Of a stretch of DNA of 64,000 nucleotides, positions 42,947 to 52,271 are shown piece by piece. Source of the DNA: Actinoplanes italicus. Lineage in GTDB: Bacteria; Actinomycetota; Actinomycetes; Mycobacteriales; Micromonosporaceae. The notes beneath the pieces are model-generated. The model saw only the letters and a program-made list of their open reading frames with translations. It ran no database searches and had not been told where the DNA came from. A program made the translations under genes and the position numbers. Each line of letters begins with the position of its first letter. The stretch's first letter is position 1. The stretch is taken from assembly GCF_003001815.1 (NCBI RefSeq), contig NZ_PVMZ01000020.1:165073-229072 (forward strand). Direction: 5' to 3'.

Positions 42947-43888
42947 ATGAACGACGAACGCCTCATCACCCATCTGCGCCACGTCGACCTGGCGGTGCCG
43001 GACTACGACCGGCAGCTCGAGTTCTACACGAACATGTGGGGCCTGGACGCCGAGACCACCGACTCCGGGGTCGCGTTCCTCGCGGCGGCCGGCTCGCCCG
43101 AGCAGTACTCGGTGCGCCTCCGCAAGGCCGACGAGAAGCGGCTCGACCTGATCGCGTTCGGCGCGGCCGGCGAGAACGACGTGAACGCGCTCGCCGAACG
43201 ACTCGGACGTGCCGGGGTCAAGCTGATCAACGAGCCGGGTCAACTGCAAACACCGGGCGGCGGGTACGGCTTCCGCTTCTTCGACATCGACGGCCGTACC
43301 GTAGAGGTCTCGTCCGACGTGGCCGTCCGGAAGCACCGCAAGCTGGAGGAGGGCGAGTCCGTCCCGGTCAAGCTCTCGCACGTGGTGATCAACTCACCGA
43401 ACCCGGAGGCGACCGTCGCCTTCTACGACGAGCACCTGAACTTCGCGCTCTCCGACACCCTCATGCACCCGCGGATGGGTTCGATGATGTGGTTCCTGCG
43501 CACCAACCGCTGGCACCACAGCCTCGCGATCGCCCGCGGCCCGCACGTCGCGCTGCACCATGCGTCGTTCGAGATGCGCGGCATCGACGAGTACATGCGC
43601 GGCACCGGCCGGCTGCTGCGCGGCGGCGTCGAGAAGGTGTGGGGGCCGGGCCGGCACATGGCCGGCAACAACACTTTCAGCTACTTCCTCGACCCGCACG
43701 GGAACACCGTCGAGTACACCACGGAGCTGGAAGAACTCGACGAGGACACCTGGCACCCGCACCTGTACGACTTCTCCGATCCCACGGTGAGTGACCAGTG
43801 GGGGACCGCGAACCCGATGAACGAGTTCGTCGCCAAGCAGTCGTTCAACGACGTCGACCGCGGCGTGTTCGTCGCCCCTCCGGTCTGA
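42947..43888 (+). CDS. VOC-superfamily extradiol-type ring-cleavage dioxygenase
   Basis: 313 residues, two VOC modules (1-130 and 143-290). The second carries a likely Fe(II) 2-His-1-carboxylate site: His in LSHVVINSPN, His in RWHHSLAIARG, Glu in DPHGNTVEYTTELEEL. This matches two-domain catechol 2,3-dioxygenases. The last 50 residues (WHPHLYDFSDPTVSDQWGTA) are also typical. Its stop overlaps the FAH gene ATG by one base. Confidence 0.9.
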   Translation: MNDERLITHLRHVDLAVPDYDRQLEFYTNMWGLDAETTDSGVAFLAAAGSPEQYSVRLRKADEKRLDLIAFGAAGENDVNALAERLGRAGVKLINEPGQLQTPGGGYGFRFFDIDGRTVEVSSDVAVRKHRKLEEGESVPVKLSHVVINSPNPEATVAFYDEHLNFALSDTLMHPRMGSMMWFLRTNRWHHSLAIARGPHVALHHASFEMRGIDEYMRGTGRLLRGGVEKVWGPGRHMAGNNTFSYFLDPHGNTVEYTTELEELDEDTWHPHLYDFSDPTVSDQWGTANPMNEFVAKQSFNDVDRGVFVAPPV

Positions 43889-44805
43889 TGCGGCTCGCAC
43901 GGTTCCGGCACGAGGGCCGGGAGCACACGGGCGCCGTCGAAGGGGACACGATCCGCCCGCTCGACGCGGATATGCGAACGATCATCGAGGGCGGTGTTCC
44001 CGGGAGAGCCGGAGCGCCCATACCGCTGCGGGAGGTGCGGCTTCTCGCGCCGGTGCGGCCCGCCTCTCTCCGGGATTTCGTCGCGTTCGAGGAGCACGTC
44101 GAAGGGGTTCGGCGGAGTATCGACGGCTCCGGAGGCGTACCCGAGGCGTGGTACGACGCGCCCACGTTCTACTTCACCAACCCGCACCGGATCTTCGGTC
44201 CGGACGACGAGGTCCCGTTTCCGGCCCGGTCCGTGAACCGCGACTTCGAGCTGGAGGTCGCCGCGATTGCCGGGGCCGGCGAGTCGATCTTCGGCTATAC
44301 GATCCTCAACGACTGGTCTGCTCGTGACCTGCAGAAACGTGAGATGCAGGTGAACCTGGGCCCCGCCAAGGGCAAGGACTTCGCGAGCAGCATCGGCCCG
44401 TGGATCGTCACCGCCGACGAACTCGACCCGTTCAGGGACGGCGAAGGCTTCCTCGACCTGTGGTGCCACGTGACCGTGAACGGCGTCGAGGTCGGCCGTG
44501 ACCTGCTCAGCAACATGGGCTGGACCTTCGAGACGATGCTCGCCTACGCCGCCCGGGATTCCGTGGTGCGGCCCGGTGACCTGCTGGGATCCGGCACCGT
44601 CGGCAACGGGGGCTGTCTCGCCGAGCTGTGGGGCCGCAACGGTGAGCAGAACCCGCCCCCGCTGAAGGACGGCGACGTGGTGACGCTGACCGTCGAGGGC
44701 ATCGGCAGCCTGACGAACCGCGTGACCTCCGCACCTCCCACCGACGACCTCCCCCGCGTCCGTCGCCGCGATGCCGCACGGGCGCGAGCAGAAAGGCAGC
44801 ACTGA
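43888..44805 (+). CDS. Fumarylacetoacetate hydrolase-family protein
   Basis: 305 residues. Metal and catalytic blocks: FVAFEEHVEGVRRS, PHRIFGPDDEVPFPARSVNR, DFELEVAAIAGAGESIFGYT, LNDWSARDLQKREMQ and LGSGTVGNGGC. It probably hydrolyses the C-C bond of the ring-fission product or an oxo-acid derived from it. TGATG overlap with the dioxygenase gene; TGAATG junction with the next gene. Confidence 0.88.
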   Translation: MRLARFRHEGREHTGAVEGDTIRPLDADMRTIIEGGVPGRAGAPIPLREVRLLAPVRPASLRDFVAFEEHVEGVRRSIDGSGGVPEAWYDAPTFYFTNPHRIFGPDDEVPFPARSVNRDFELEVAAIAGAGESIFGYTILNDWSARDLQKREMQVNLGPAKGKDFASSIGPWIVTADELDPFRDGEGFLDLWCHVTVNGVEVGRDLLSNMGWTFETMLAYAARDSVVRPGDLLGSGTVGNGGCLAELWGRNGEQNPPPLKDGDVVTLTVEGIGSLTNRVTSAPPTDDLPRVRRRDAARARAERQH

Positions 44806-45948
44806 ATGTTCGAGTACTTCCCGGGCAACTACGTCTGGAACCTCGGCGTCGTCGCCACCCTGAACAGCGGCGGCCTGATCGACGAGGTGGACCGCGCGTG
44901 CCGCCCGATCAAGGAGCTGGCCGTGCAGGGCGCCGATGTCGGGACGGGTGAGTTCATGGCGTCGTGGGCCGCGGTGGCCGAGGACCTGGCGTCGCAGGCT
45001 GCCGCCGACGAGGCTGCCGGGCACACCCGCACGGCCGGGCAGAAGTATCAGCGCGCCACCAACTACCTGGCCCAGGCCGAGCGCATGCAGAGTGCCAGGT
45101 CACCCGGCCGCAAGGCGTTCTACCAGCGGCTCCTCGACCTGCAGCAGAAGGCCTTCGACCTGATCGACCCGGCGACGACCCGGGTGGAGATCCCGTTCGA
45201 GGGGGCGCTGCTTCCGGCGTACTTCAAGAAGGCCTCGGATTCTCCCGCCCCCACGATCATCCTGTGGAACGGGCTCGACTCGACCAAGGAGCACATGTAC
45301 GCGTCGGGCTTCGCGCACGAGCTGGCGGCCCGCGGTATCAACACGCTGATGGTCGACTGCCCGGGCAGCGGGGAGGCGTTGCGCTTCCTCGATCTGAAGG
45401 CACGTGTAGAGACCGAGGACTGGGCCGCGGCCTGCGTCGACTACCTGCTGACCAGGGACGACGTCGAGTCCACGAAGATCGGGCTGGTGGGCTGGTCGCT
45501 CGGTGGCTACTACGCGCCCCGGGCCGCCGCGTTCGAGAAGCGGCTCGCGCTCTGTGTGGCGTGGGGCGCCAACCACGACTGGGGCGCTGTCCAGAAGCGC
45601 CGTCTCGAGCGCGAGGGCGAGAACCCGGTGCCGCACTACTGGGACCACGTGCTCTGGGTGTGGGGTGAGGACGACCTCGACACGTTCATCTCCAAGGCCG
45701 AGGCGGTCAACCTCGACGGCGTGGTCGAGAACATCAGCGTGCCGTTCCTGATCTGTCACGGCGAGAACGACAGGCAGATCCCTTTGGCGTACGCGCATCG
45801 CTCCTACGAACAGGCGGTGAACTCGCCCCGCCGGGAGCTGCGGATCTTCACGAAGGAGGAGGGCGGAGCCGAGCACATCGGCCTCGACCACTTCGCGCAC
45901 GTCCAGACGTACATCGCTGATTGGGTCTCTGATGTTCTCCAGAAGTGA
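44806..45948 (+). CDS. Alpha/beta hydrolase of the dihydroxypseudooxynicotine-hydrolase (C-C hydrolase) type
   Basis: 380 residues. A helical N-terminal cap (residues 1-125) precedes the hydrolase core, whose nucleophile elbow is GLVGWSLGGYYAPRAA near residue 230. Catalytic acid in CHGENDRQIPL, His near GGAEHIGLDHFAHV. Related enzymes hydrolyse C-C bonds next to a ring-bound ketone (nicotine side chain removal in Arthrobacter; fungal Ayg1). By analogy this enzyme could remove an acyl side chain from a phenolic or pyridine ring. That is inference. Confidence 0.8.
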   Translation: MFEYFPGNYVWNLGVVATLNSGGLIDEVDRACRPIKELAVQGADVGTGEFMASWAAVAEDLASQAAADEAAGHTRTAGQKYQRATNYLAQAERMQSARSPGRKAFYQRLLDLQQKAFDLIDPATTRVEIPFEGALLPAYFKKASDSPAPTIILWNGLDSTKEHMYASGFAHELAARGINTLMVDCPGSGEALRFLDLKARVETEDWAAACVDYLLTRDDVESTKIGLVGWSLGGYYAPRAAAFEKRLALCVAWGANHDWGAVQKRRLEREGENPVPHYWDHVLWVWGEDDLDTFISKAEAVNLDGVVENISVPFLICHGENDRQIPLAYAHRSYEQAVNSPRRELRIFTKEEGGAEHIGLDHFAHVQTYIADWVSDVLQK

Positions 45949-46870
45949 TCCGGAGGGCTCCATCGCCGCCGCCGCCGAGCGGTGCTCCAACTGGGGACGG
46001 TGGGGTGCCGACGACGTACGCGGGACCATGAACTTCCTGACCCCCGACAAGCGGATCCAGGCCGCATCGCTGATCCGTCGTGGTGTCTCGTTCTCCCTCT
46101 CGCAGTCGTTCGACGCGAACGGGCCGCAGAAGGGCTGGCGGCGGCGTACCAACCCGGTGCACACCATGCTCGACACCGGCACCGACGCGGCAGCCGGCGT
46201 GCAGGGCTTCCCGCACGGCATCGGTGGCGCCGACGACGTGATCTCGATGCCGCTGCAGTGCTCGACCCAGTGGGACGGGCTCGGCCACATCTTCGACCAC
46301 GGCGTCGCCTGGAACGGGCGGCCCGCGGGGGAGGTGGTGACCAGCCTGGGTGACACGAGGACAGGGATCGAGACGGTCGCGGACGTGATCGCCGGGCGCG
46401 GGGTGCTGCTCGACTTCGGCGACCTCCCGGACGGCTTCGCCATCACCGCGGAGCATCTCGACGCGCTGGCCGTGAAGGAGGGTGTCGAGATCGGCCGGGG
46501 CGACATCGTCCTGGTACGCACAGGTCAGCTCGCCCGGGCCCGGCGCGACGGTTGGGGCGATTACGCGGGCGGACCGGCCCCCGGGCTGTCGTTCACCACC
46601 GCCGACTGGCTGCACTCCAGGGAGATCGCGGCGATCGCCACCGACACGTGGGGTTTCGAGGTGCGGCCCAACGAGTTCGACGACGCGTTCCAGCCGTTGC
46701 ACCAGGTGGTGATCCCTCACATCGGTCTGTTCGTGGGCGAGATGTGGGATCTGGACGCTCTCGCGGCGGACTGCGCCTCCGACGGTGTCCACGAGTTCTG
46801 GCTGACCGCCGCCCCGCTGCCGATCACCGGCGCGGTCGGCTCACCGGTCAATCCGATAGCGGTGAAGTGA
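45932..46870 (+). CDS. Cyclase-family (PF04199) metal-dependent hydrolase
   Basis: 312 residues. The family HxGTHxD-type region is replaced here by CSTQWDGLGHIFDHGVAWNG near residue 110, as in the longer members; DIVLVRTGQ and EVRPNEFDDAFQPLHQVVIP also match. Relatives hydrolyse amides or lactams (kynurenine formamidase, isatin hydrolase). It overlaps the previous gene by 17 bp. A ring-opened amide or lactone could be its substrate. Confidence 0.8.
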   Translation: MFSRSDPEGSIAAAAERCSNWGRWGADDVRGTMNFLTPDKRIQAASLIRRGVSFSLSQSFDANGPQKGWRRRTNPVHTMLDTGTDAAAGVQGFPHGIGGADDVISMPLQCSTQWDGLGHIFDHGVAWNGRPAGEVVTSLGDTRTGIETVADVIAGRGVLLDFGDLPDGFAITAEHLDALAVKEGVEIGRGDIVLVRTGQLARARRDGWGDYAGGPAPGLSFTTADWLHSREIAAIATDTWGFEVRPNEFDDAFQPLHQVVIPHIGLFVGEMWDLDALAADCASDGVHEFWLTAAPLPITGAVGSPVNPIAVK

Positions 46871-46873
46871 CGT

Positions 46874-46903
46874 GTGGGGGCGCGTCAGCTGACACGCCCC
46901 CAC
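46874..46903. terminator. Bidirectional hairpin terminator
   Basis: GTGGGGGCG and CGCCCCCAC arms enclose an inner GTCAG/CTGAC stem with one mismatched pair; between the convergent cyclase-like and DUF3817 genes, 3 bp after one stop and 13 bp from the other. Confidence 0.75.
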
Positions 46904-46916
46904 CGCCGGCGGAACC

Positions 46917-47231
46917 TCAAGCGGTGGCGGCCGCGGGTTCCGCCGCCGGACGGCGCCTGGCCACCCAGCGTTCGAAGATCAGCGTGGTGAGCGGTGGGAT
47001 CGAGGCGGCCAGACCGAACAGTGTCCGCCACAGCGACCAGCGCTCGGCCCACGCCACCCACAGCGTCGCGGCGATGTAGGCGATGAACAGGCCGCCGTGC
47101 AGCCGGCCGAACAGCCACACGCCCGCCTCGGTGGTCTCCGTGACGTACTTCAGGAACATCCCGACGAGCAGGCCGGTCCACGAGAAGGCCTCCGCGATCG
47201 CGGTGATCCTGAAGATCCGGAACGGTTGCAC
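46917..47231 (-). CDS. DUF3817 membrane protein
   Basis: 104 residues with three membrane helices; begins PFRIFRITAIAEAFSWTGLL and contains KYVTETTEAGVWLFGRLHGG, the DUF3817 core found across actinobacteria. Function unknown. Monocistronic, convergent to the ring-cleavage operon. Confidence 0.88.
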   Translation of the reverse strand: MQPFRIFRITAIAEAFSWTGLLVGMFLKYVTETTEAGVWLFGRLHGGLFIAYIAATLWVAWAERWSLWRTLFGLAASIPPLTTLIFERWVARRRPAAEPAAATA

Positions 47232-47353
47232 CCTTGCTCTCCCCTCACGTGGTCCTCCCGCAGCGTACGACGGGGAAGATGTGCGTTTGCTGAAGGATGA
47301 TCCGACCGATTTAGGGTATCTCGCCCCCTGTTGCCAGAGATCAAGGGGGAATC

Positions 47354-47905
47354 GTGCCGGACATCGTGGAGATCATCAAGGACCAGCACCGTCAGGTCGA
47401 GGAGCTGCTCACCCGGGCCGAGGGGGGCGGCGCCGACCTGGGAGCACTCATGCAGGAGGTGGCCCGGCTGCTCCTGCCGCACTCCGAGGCCGAGGAGAGC
47501 TTCGTCTACCCGGCCATCCGTGATCTCGCGGCCGAGGAGGGCGACGAGGTCAAGGACGGCGTCGCCGAGCACCACCAGGTCGAGGAGATGCTGAAGAACC
47601 TGCTGCGCGGCGACCCGGGCGACCCCGGCTACGACGGCACGGTCGCCGCGATCGCGGGCGAGTTGCGCCACCACGTACAGGAAGAGGAGCAGGATCTGCT
47701 GCCCATTCTCGCCGAGCGTCTCGACGACGCCCAGCGCGAGGAGATGGGGCGTCGCTTCGCCGAGGCGACCATGGGTTCCCTGCCGGACGGGGCGGACCAT
47801 GCGGCCACTCGCCGGGAGCTCTACGAGAAGGCGAAGGAGCAGGACGTCGCCGGTCGCTCCCGCATGAGCAAGCAGGAACTGGCCGAAGCCGTCGGCGAAT
47901 CCTGA
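47354..47905 (+). CDS. Hemerythrin HHE-domain protein
   Basis: 183 residues. The helical bundle carries the diiron-type residues: H in IKDQHRQVEELL, H/E in LLPHSEAEESFVYPAIRDLA, H in AEHHQVEEMLKNLL and H/E in LRHHVQEEEQDLLPILAERL. It probably binds oxygen or nitric oxide or senses redox state. The C-terminal 35 residues (MSKQELAEAVGES) look like a Rho/SAP-type tail often attached in actinobacteria. GTG start with AAGGGGG upstream. Confidence 0.88.
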   Translation: MPDIVEIIKDQHRQVEELLTRAEGGGADLGALMQEVARLLLPHSEAEESFVYPAIRDLAAEEGDEVKDGVAEHHQVEEMLKNLLRGDPGDPGYDGTVAAIAGELRHHVQEEEQDLLPILAERLDDAQREEMGRRFAEATMGSLPDGADHAATRRELYEKAKEQDVAGRSRMSKQELAEAVGES

Positions 47906-47974
47906 GCATACCGCCGCGACTCCGGACAGTTGCTGAGTGATGACACTCTGTTCACGACGGTGAATGGGGGAGTG

Positions 47975-48490
47975 ATGAGCCTCGGCGCGGAATCCGGACG
48001 GCGACTGGCAACCGCCACACGGCTGGCGGGTTGGGGTGGCGCGGTCCTCGCCCTCACCGGCATGGCGCTGGTCGGCGGTGTGGGCGTGGCCGTGCTGGTC
48101 GGCCGGCAGGGCGAGGCCGAGGCGTGGGCACGGTGGAGCAACGTCGGTCAGACGTTCGGTGCCCTGAGTACTGTGATCAGCTTCCTCGGCCTCGCTGTTC
48201 TCGTGAACACGGCCAGAACGCAGGCCAAGGAGTTGCGAGATCAACGCTCCGAGCTCGAGCGGCAGCGCGCTGAATTGCGCCGCAGTGCCGAGAGTCCGAT
48301 CATGCGTGAATACTGGCGGGCGTCCGAGTCGGCCCGGGCCGTCCTCCCGGAGCACTCGGACGAACGTCTGACCGCTGATCTGGTGGACGCTGTCTACCAG
48401 GAGCTCGCGACCGTCACTCGGGGCTCTGCCGCCCGCGTGGGAGCCGAGGAATGTCGCGGCGCGCCGCAACGAGGGTCTCGCGGTCGATGA
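47975..48490 (+). CDS. DUF6082-like membrane protein, atypical C-terminus
   Basis: 171 residues. Two membrane helices (AVLALTGMALVGGVGVAVLV; TFGALSTVISFLGLAVLVNT) with the DUF6082 block ARWSNVGQTFGALS, then a coiled stretch (LRDQRSELERQRAELRRSAE). The central part of DUF6082 proteins seems to be missing and the frame runs 77 bp antisense into the next gene, so an internal deletion is possible. The ATG at 47975 is preferred; 47930 is possible. Confidence 0.55.
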   Translation: MSLGAESGRRLATATRLAGWGGAVLALTGMALVGGVGVAVLVGRQGEAEAWARWSNVGQTFGALSTVISFLGLAVLVNTARTQAKELRDQRSELERQRAELRRSAESPIMREYWRASESARAVLPEHSDERLTADLVDAVYQELATVTRGSAARVGAEECRGAPQRGSRGR

Positions 48491-48674
48491 CGACGATCCT
48501 CTCGTGGTCGGCGACCGCCGCGTCGGCCGGCAACTGGGAGATGAGTTCGCTGGTCCGGTCGGTGCCGATGACGGCGAAGCTACCGTCGCTCAACTCGAAG
48601 ATGTCCGGGCAGGTGGCGTTGGACAGGCTGCCGCGTTCCCGAGGGGACAGGCCGAGCCGGCGAACGATTTTCAC
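48414..48674 (-). CDS. Small conserved-type actinobacterial protein, unknown function
   Basis: 86 residues: MKIVRRLGLSPRERGSLSNA, then DIFELSDGSFAVIGTDRTSE. The GTG has AGGAG six bases upstream. Such small proteins are frequent in Streptomyces and Actinoplanes, often near DUF397 or helix-turn-helix genes; I cannot assign a function. Its 3' end overlaps the convergent DUF6082-like gene. Confidence 0.6.
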   Translation of the reverse strand: MKIVRRLGLSPRERGSLSNATCPDIFELSDGSFAVIGTDRTSELISQLPADAAVADHERIVVIDRETLVAARRDIPRLPRGRQSPE

Positions 48675-48856
48675 ACTTGCTCCTATGTTGGAGGGGGACT
48701 TCCCGTCCGAACCTAACGAGCGAAGCGAGCATACGCCGCTACTGCCTAATGCGGATATGTCGTACTAACGACTCGGTCGCACGGCCGCCAAGTTATATCA
48801 ATCCGGGACATGGGGTGCTGCGAGAGGTCCGGCACCCACCTGCGGGCCGGTGATCG

Positions 48857-49153
48857 ATGCCGGATAATCGTGGGGTGGGGGAGCCATCGTTGCCGGACCG
48901 GATGCGCCCGTGCCGCCGCTGCGGACACCCGACGCGGGTGGACCGCATGGTGCAGGGATACGGCCGCAACTGCGCCGCCGCCCTCGGCCTGATCGGCGGC
49001 ACGATCGACACCGGCCACTCCGGCCCGGACCTGCTGGACCTGATCGAGGTCGAGCCGGAGGACAGCTGCGACGGCTACGACCGGCCCGCCGACTCCGGGA
49101 TCGCTATCTCTCGCCGACGCCGGCCAGGGTCAGGTATCGGGCCGGCTCGCTGA
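48857..49153 (+). CDS. Small zinc-ribbon protein
   Basis: About 98 residues. A likely zinc knuckle MRPCRRCGHPTRVDRMVQGY has CxxC followed by GRNC about 20 residues later, similar to DUF6011-type ribbons. The rest is acidic and then Arg-rich. The start is uncertain (ATG 48857; ATG 48899 also possible). The last 50 bp overlap the convergent methyltransferase gene. Confidence 0.5.
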   Translation: MPDNRGVGEPSLPDRMRPCRRCGHPTRVDRMVQGYGRNCAAALGLIGGTIDTGHSGPDLLDLIEVEPEDSCDGYDRPADSGIAISRRRRPGSGIGPAR

Positions 49154-49925
49154 CCGGCTCGCCGTCCGGGCGCCACTGCGGCCCGAACACCAGGCCCGGC
49201 TCGACCAGCCGCCACCCCTCGAAGAACCTCGCCACCTGCGCTGCGTCGCGGGGCACCAGCGGTGTGCCGGCGCGGTTGTAGAGGTCGGTCACCCGTTCCA
49301 TCTGGGCCGGATCGCCGCTGGAAGTCAGGTGCGAGACGGCCAGCACGCTGCCGGGTGCGGCGGCGTCCCGGTAGGCGGCCAGGGCCGAGTCCATGGCAGG
49401 CCCGTCCGGTAGGAAGTGCAGCACCGCGACCATCAGGACCGCCACCGGCCGGGTGAGGTCCAGCAGGTTCCGGACCTCGGGTTCGGCCAGGATCGCCGCT
49501 GGGTGCTGCAGGTCCCCGTGCACCACGGCGGTACGCGGGTCCTCGCCGAGCAGATGCCGGCCGTAGAGCACCGCGGTGGGGTCGAGGTCGACGTAGACCA
49601 CCCGCGCGTCCGGGGCCAGCTCCTGCGCCACCTCGTGCACGTTGTGCTCGGTCGGGATGCCGGACCCGAGGTCGAGGAACTGGCGAATGCCGCGGCCGGT
49701 CGCATACCGGACGGCCCGGCGCAGGAACGCCCGGTTGGCGCGCGCGATCTGCGGCGTCTCGGGCAGCAGTTCGACGGCGCGCGCGGCCACGACCCGGTCG
49801 GCATCGAAGTTGTGGGTGCCACCGAGGTAGGCGTCGTAGATGCGTGCGGCGCTCGGCCGATTCGGATCGATCGGCGGGTGTGCGGTGCTCACCTCACGCC
49901 CATTCCCCGAATCCTCCAACCTCAT
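49104..49925 (-). CDS. SAM-dependent methyltransferase (PF04672 family)
   Basis: 273 residues from the ATG at 49925. Family marks: RPSAARIYDAYLGGTHNFDA, the SAM loop QFLDLGSGIPTEHNVHEVAQ, VVYVDLDPTAV and PVAVLMVAVLHFLPDG. Large actinobacterial family of unknown substrates. Alternative starts: ATG 49967, GTG 49892. Divergent from the PAS kinase gene; a paralogue lies on the kinase's other side. Confidence 0.88.
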   Translation of the reverse strand: MRLEDSGNGREVSTAHPPIDPNRPSAARIYDAYLGGTHNFDADRVVAARAVELLPETPQIARANRAFLRRAVRYATGRGIRQFLDLGSGIPTEHNVHEVAQELAPDARVVYVDLDPTAVLYGRHLLGEDPRTAVVHGDLQHPAAILAEPEVRNLLDLTRPVAVLMVAVLHFLPDGPAMDSALAAYRDAAAPGSVLAVSHLTSSGDPAQMERVTDLYNRAGTPLVPRDAAQVARFFEGWRLVEPGLVFGPQWRPDGEPVSEPARYLTLAGVGER

Positions 49926-49969
49926 ACCGAAATTTCCGGACAGAAGTACTTTAGGGGTGGGAGGCATCG

Positions 49970-52267
49970 GTGGAGTCAACCGGGATCCCGGGGCTGCTGA
50001 TCGACTCCGCCCCGGATGCGATCATCGTGAGCCGCTCGGACGGCGTCATCACCATGGCCAACCGCCGGGCCCACGACATGTTCGGGTACGCCCCGGACCG
50101 CATGGTCGGCCTTCCGGTCGACGACCTGGTGCCCGAGGACGCGCGCGGCCTGCACCCGGACCACCGCGGTGCCTACCTCTCCGGCGCCCACCAGCCACTG
50201 CGCCGCCTGCCGCTGCGGGGCCTGCGCCGCGACGGCAGCGTCTTCCCGGTCGAGATCTCGCTGTCCGCGGTGTCGGCGCCGGACGGCGAGACGTACGTGA
50301 CCGCCGTGCTGCGCGACGACACGGCCCAGCGCGAAGCGGCCCGTACCCGGTCGCTGCTCGCCTCGATCGTGCAGTCCTCGCACGACGCGATCGTGACCAC
50401 CGACCTGGACGGCCGGGTGCTGTCCTGGAACCCGGGTGCCGAGGCGCTCTTCGGCCATCCGGCCTCGGACATCATCGGCCGGCACATCGACGAGATCGTC
50501 CCGCCCGATCGCCGTGCCGACGAGGAGCAGGTACGCCTACTGGTCCGTCTGGGCGGCCGGGTGGACCGCTACCGCAGCGTGCGGCTGACCGCCAAGGGCG
50601 ACAGCATCGCGGTGTCCGCGCTGGTCTCACCGCTGCTCGACGAGCGCGGCAGCATCATCGGTACGACCACGATCTGCCGCGACATCAGCGACCGGGAGCG
50701 TGCCGAGGCCCGCGTGCAGGCGATCCTCGACGCCGCGCCGGACGCGGTGCTGGGCGTGTCCGAGTCCGGTGACGTGGTGCTGGTCAATGCCGAGGCCGAG
50801 CGCCTGTTCGGGCACCCTCGGTACGACCTGCTGCACATGCCGGTGCGGCTGCTGCTGCCGGACGGCCTGCCCCCGGTCTCGGCCGTGCTGCGCACCGGTG
50901 GTGACACCACGCCGCTGGACTCCGAACGTACCGACGACGGCGCCGACCAGCGCTGGGCCACCCGCCGCGCGGCCCGGCGGGGCGGTGTGGAGATCCCGGT
51001 CGACATCGCGTGCAGCTCGCTGCACACCGACAGCGGCGTGGTGATCGTGGCGGTGGTCCGCGACATCACCGAGCGCCTGGCCACCGAGGAGGAGCGCCGC
51101 CGCCTGCGCGAGGAGACCGACCGGCAGCGTCTGGAGGCCCGCATGCAGCAGGCGCAGCGCCTGGAGAGCCTCGGCCAGCTGGCCGGCGGGATCGCCCACG
51201 ACTTCAACAACCTGCTCGCGGTGATCCTCAACTACGCGTCGTTCATCGTCGAGGACGCCGCCGGGACACCGCCGGCCGTCGACGCCCAGCAGATCGCCCG
51301 GGCGGCCCGCCGCGGTAGTGACCTGACCCATCAGCTGCTCGCGTTCGCCCGCCGGGAGGTGATCCGGCCCCGCCCGCTGAACCTGAACACGGTGGTCACC
51401 GAGGTGCACCAGATGCTGGACCGGTCGCTGGGCGAGCACATCGCCCTGACCGTGCGCACCACGGCCGGGCTGCCGTCGGTGATGGCCGACCCCGGCCAGC
51501 TGGAACAGGTGCTGGTCAACCTGGCAGTCAACGCCCGCGACGCGATGCCCACGGGCGGCCGTCTCACCATCGACACGGCCCAGGTGGACGTGGACGCCGA
51601 GCACGCCGCCGGGCGCGCCGGCCTGCCGCTCGGCCGCTACGTGCGCCTGCGTGTCTCGGACACCGGCACCGGCATGCCGAAGGAGGTGATCGACAAGGCG
51701 TTCGAGCCGTTCTTCACCACCAAACCCAGTGGTCAGGGCACAGGGCTCGGTCTGGCCACCGTCTACGGCATCATCACCCAGGCCGGCGGTACGGTGCAGA
51801 TCTACTCCGAGCCCGGCATCGGCACCACGTTCACCCTCCTGCTGCCGGCGACCGACGTGGAGGCGCACCAGAACGCCCCGGAGGACTCGGCGGCCGGTCT
51901 CACCGGCCACGGCGCGACGGTGCTGGTGGTCGAGGACGAGGACGCGCTGCGCGAGGTGACCTGCCGGATCCTGCGGCGCGGCGGCTACACCGTGCTGGCC
52001 GCCGGCGGCGGTGACGAGGCGCTCCGGCTGGCCACCCAGAACTCCGTCGACGTCCTGCTCACCGACGTGATCATGCCGAACATGCTGGGAAAGGACCTGG
52101 CCGATGCGGTCCGGTCCCGGTGGCCGGGCACCAAGGTCCTCTTCATGTCGGGGTACGCCCAGCCGGTACTCACCACGCACGGCACCCTCGCCGCCGATGT
52201 CCACCTGCTGGAGAAGCCCTTCACCAGCGCCGAGCTGATGCGCGCCCTGCACGACGAGCTGAACTGA
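49970..52267 (+). CDS. PAS-domain hybrid histidine kinase
   Basis: 765 residues, cytosolic (no membrane helix). Three PAS domains at about 5-115 (LLIDSAPDAIIVSRSDGVIT), 128-245 (IVQSSHDAIVTTDLDGRVLS) and 250-370 (ILDAAPDAVLGVSESGDVVL). HisKA with phosphoacceptor GGIAHDFNNLLAVILNYASF near 407, HATPase (VNLAVNARDAMPTGGRL; GQGTGLGLATVYGI), then a receiver domain from about 645 with D in VDVLLTDVIMPNMLGK. Likely a redox or ligand sensor whose signal is relayed to its own receiver. GGGAGG five bases before the GTG. Confidence 0.95.
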   Translation: MESTGIPGLLIDSAPDAIIVSRSDGVITMANRRAHDMFGYAPDRMVGLPVDDLVPEDARGLHPDHRGAYLSGAHQPLRRLPLRGLRRDGSVFPVEISLSAVSAPDGETYVTAVLRDDTAQREAARTRSLLASIVQSSHDAIVTTDLDGRVLSWNPGAEALFGHPASDIIGRHIDEIVPPDRRADEEQVRLLVRLGGRVDRYRSVRLTAKGDSIAVSALVSPLLDERGSIIGTTTICRDISDRERAEARVQAILDAAPDAVLGVSESGDVVLVNAEAERLFGHPRYDLLHMPVRLLLPDGLPPVSAVLRTGGDTTPLDSERTDDGADQRWATRRAARRGGVEIPVDIACSSLHTDSGVVIVAVVRDITERLATEEERRRLREETDRQRLEARMQQAQRLESLGQLAGGIAHDFNNLLAVILNYASFIVEDAAGTPPAVDAQQIARAARRGSDLTHQLLAFARREVIRPRPLNLNTVVTEVHQMLDRSLGEHIALTVRTTAGLPSVMADPGQLEQVLVNLAVNARDAMPTGGRLTIDTAQVDVDAEHAAGRAGLPLGRYVRLRVSDTGTGMPKEVIDKAFEPFFTTKPSGQGTGLGLATVYGIITQAGGTVQIYSEPGIGTTFTLLLPATDVEAHQNAPEDSAAGLTGHGATVLVVEDEDALREVTCRILRRGGYTVLAAGGGDEALRLATQNSVDVLLTDVIMPNMLGKDLADAVRSRWPGTKVLFMSGYAQPVLTTHGTLAADVHLLEKPFTSAELMRALHDELN

Positions 52268-52271
52268 TCCG

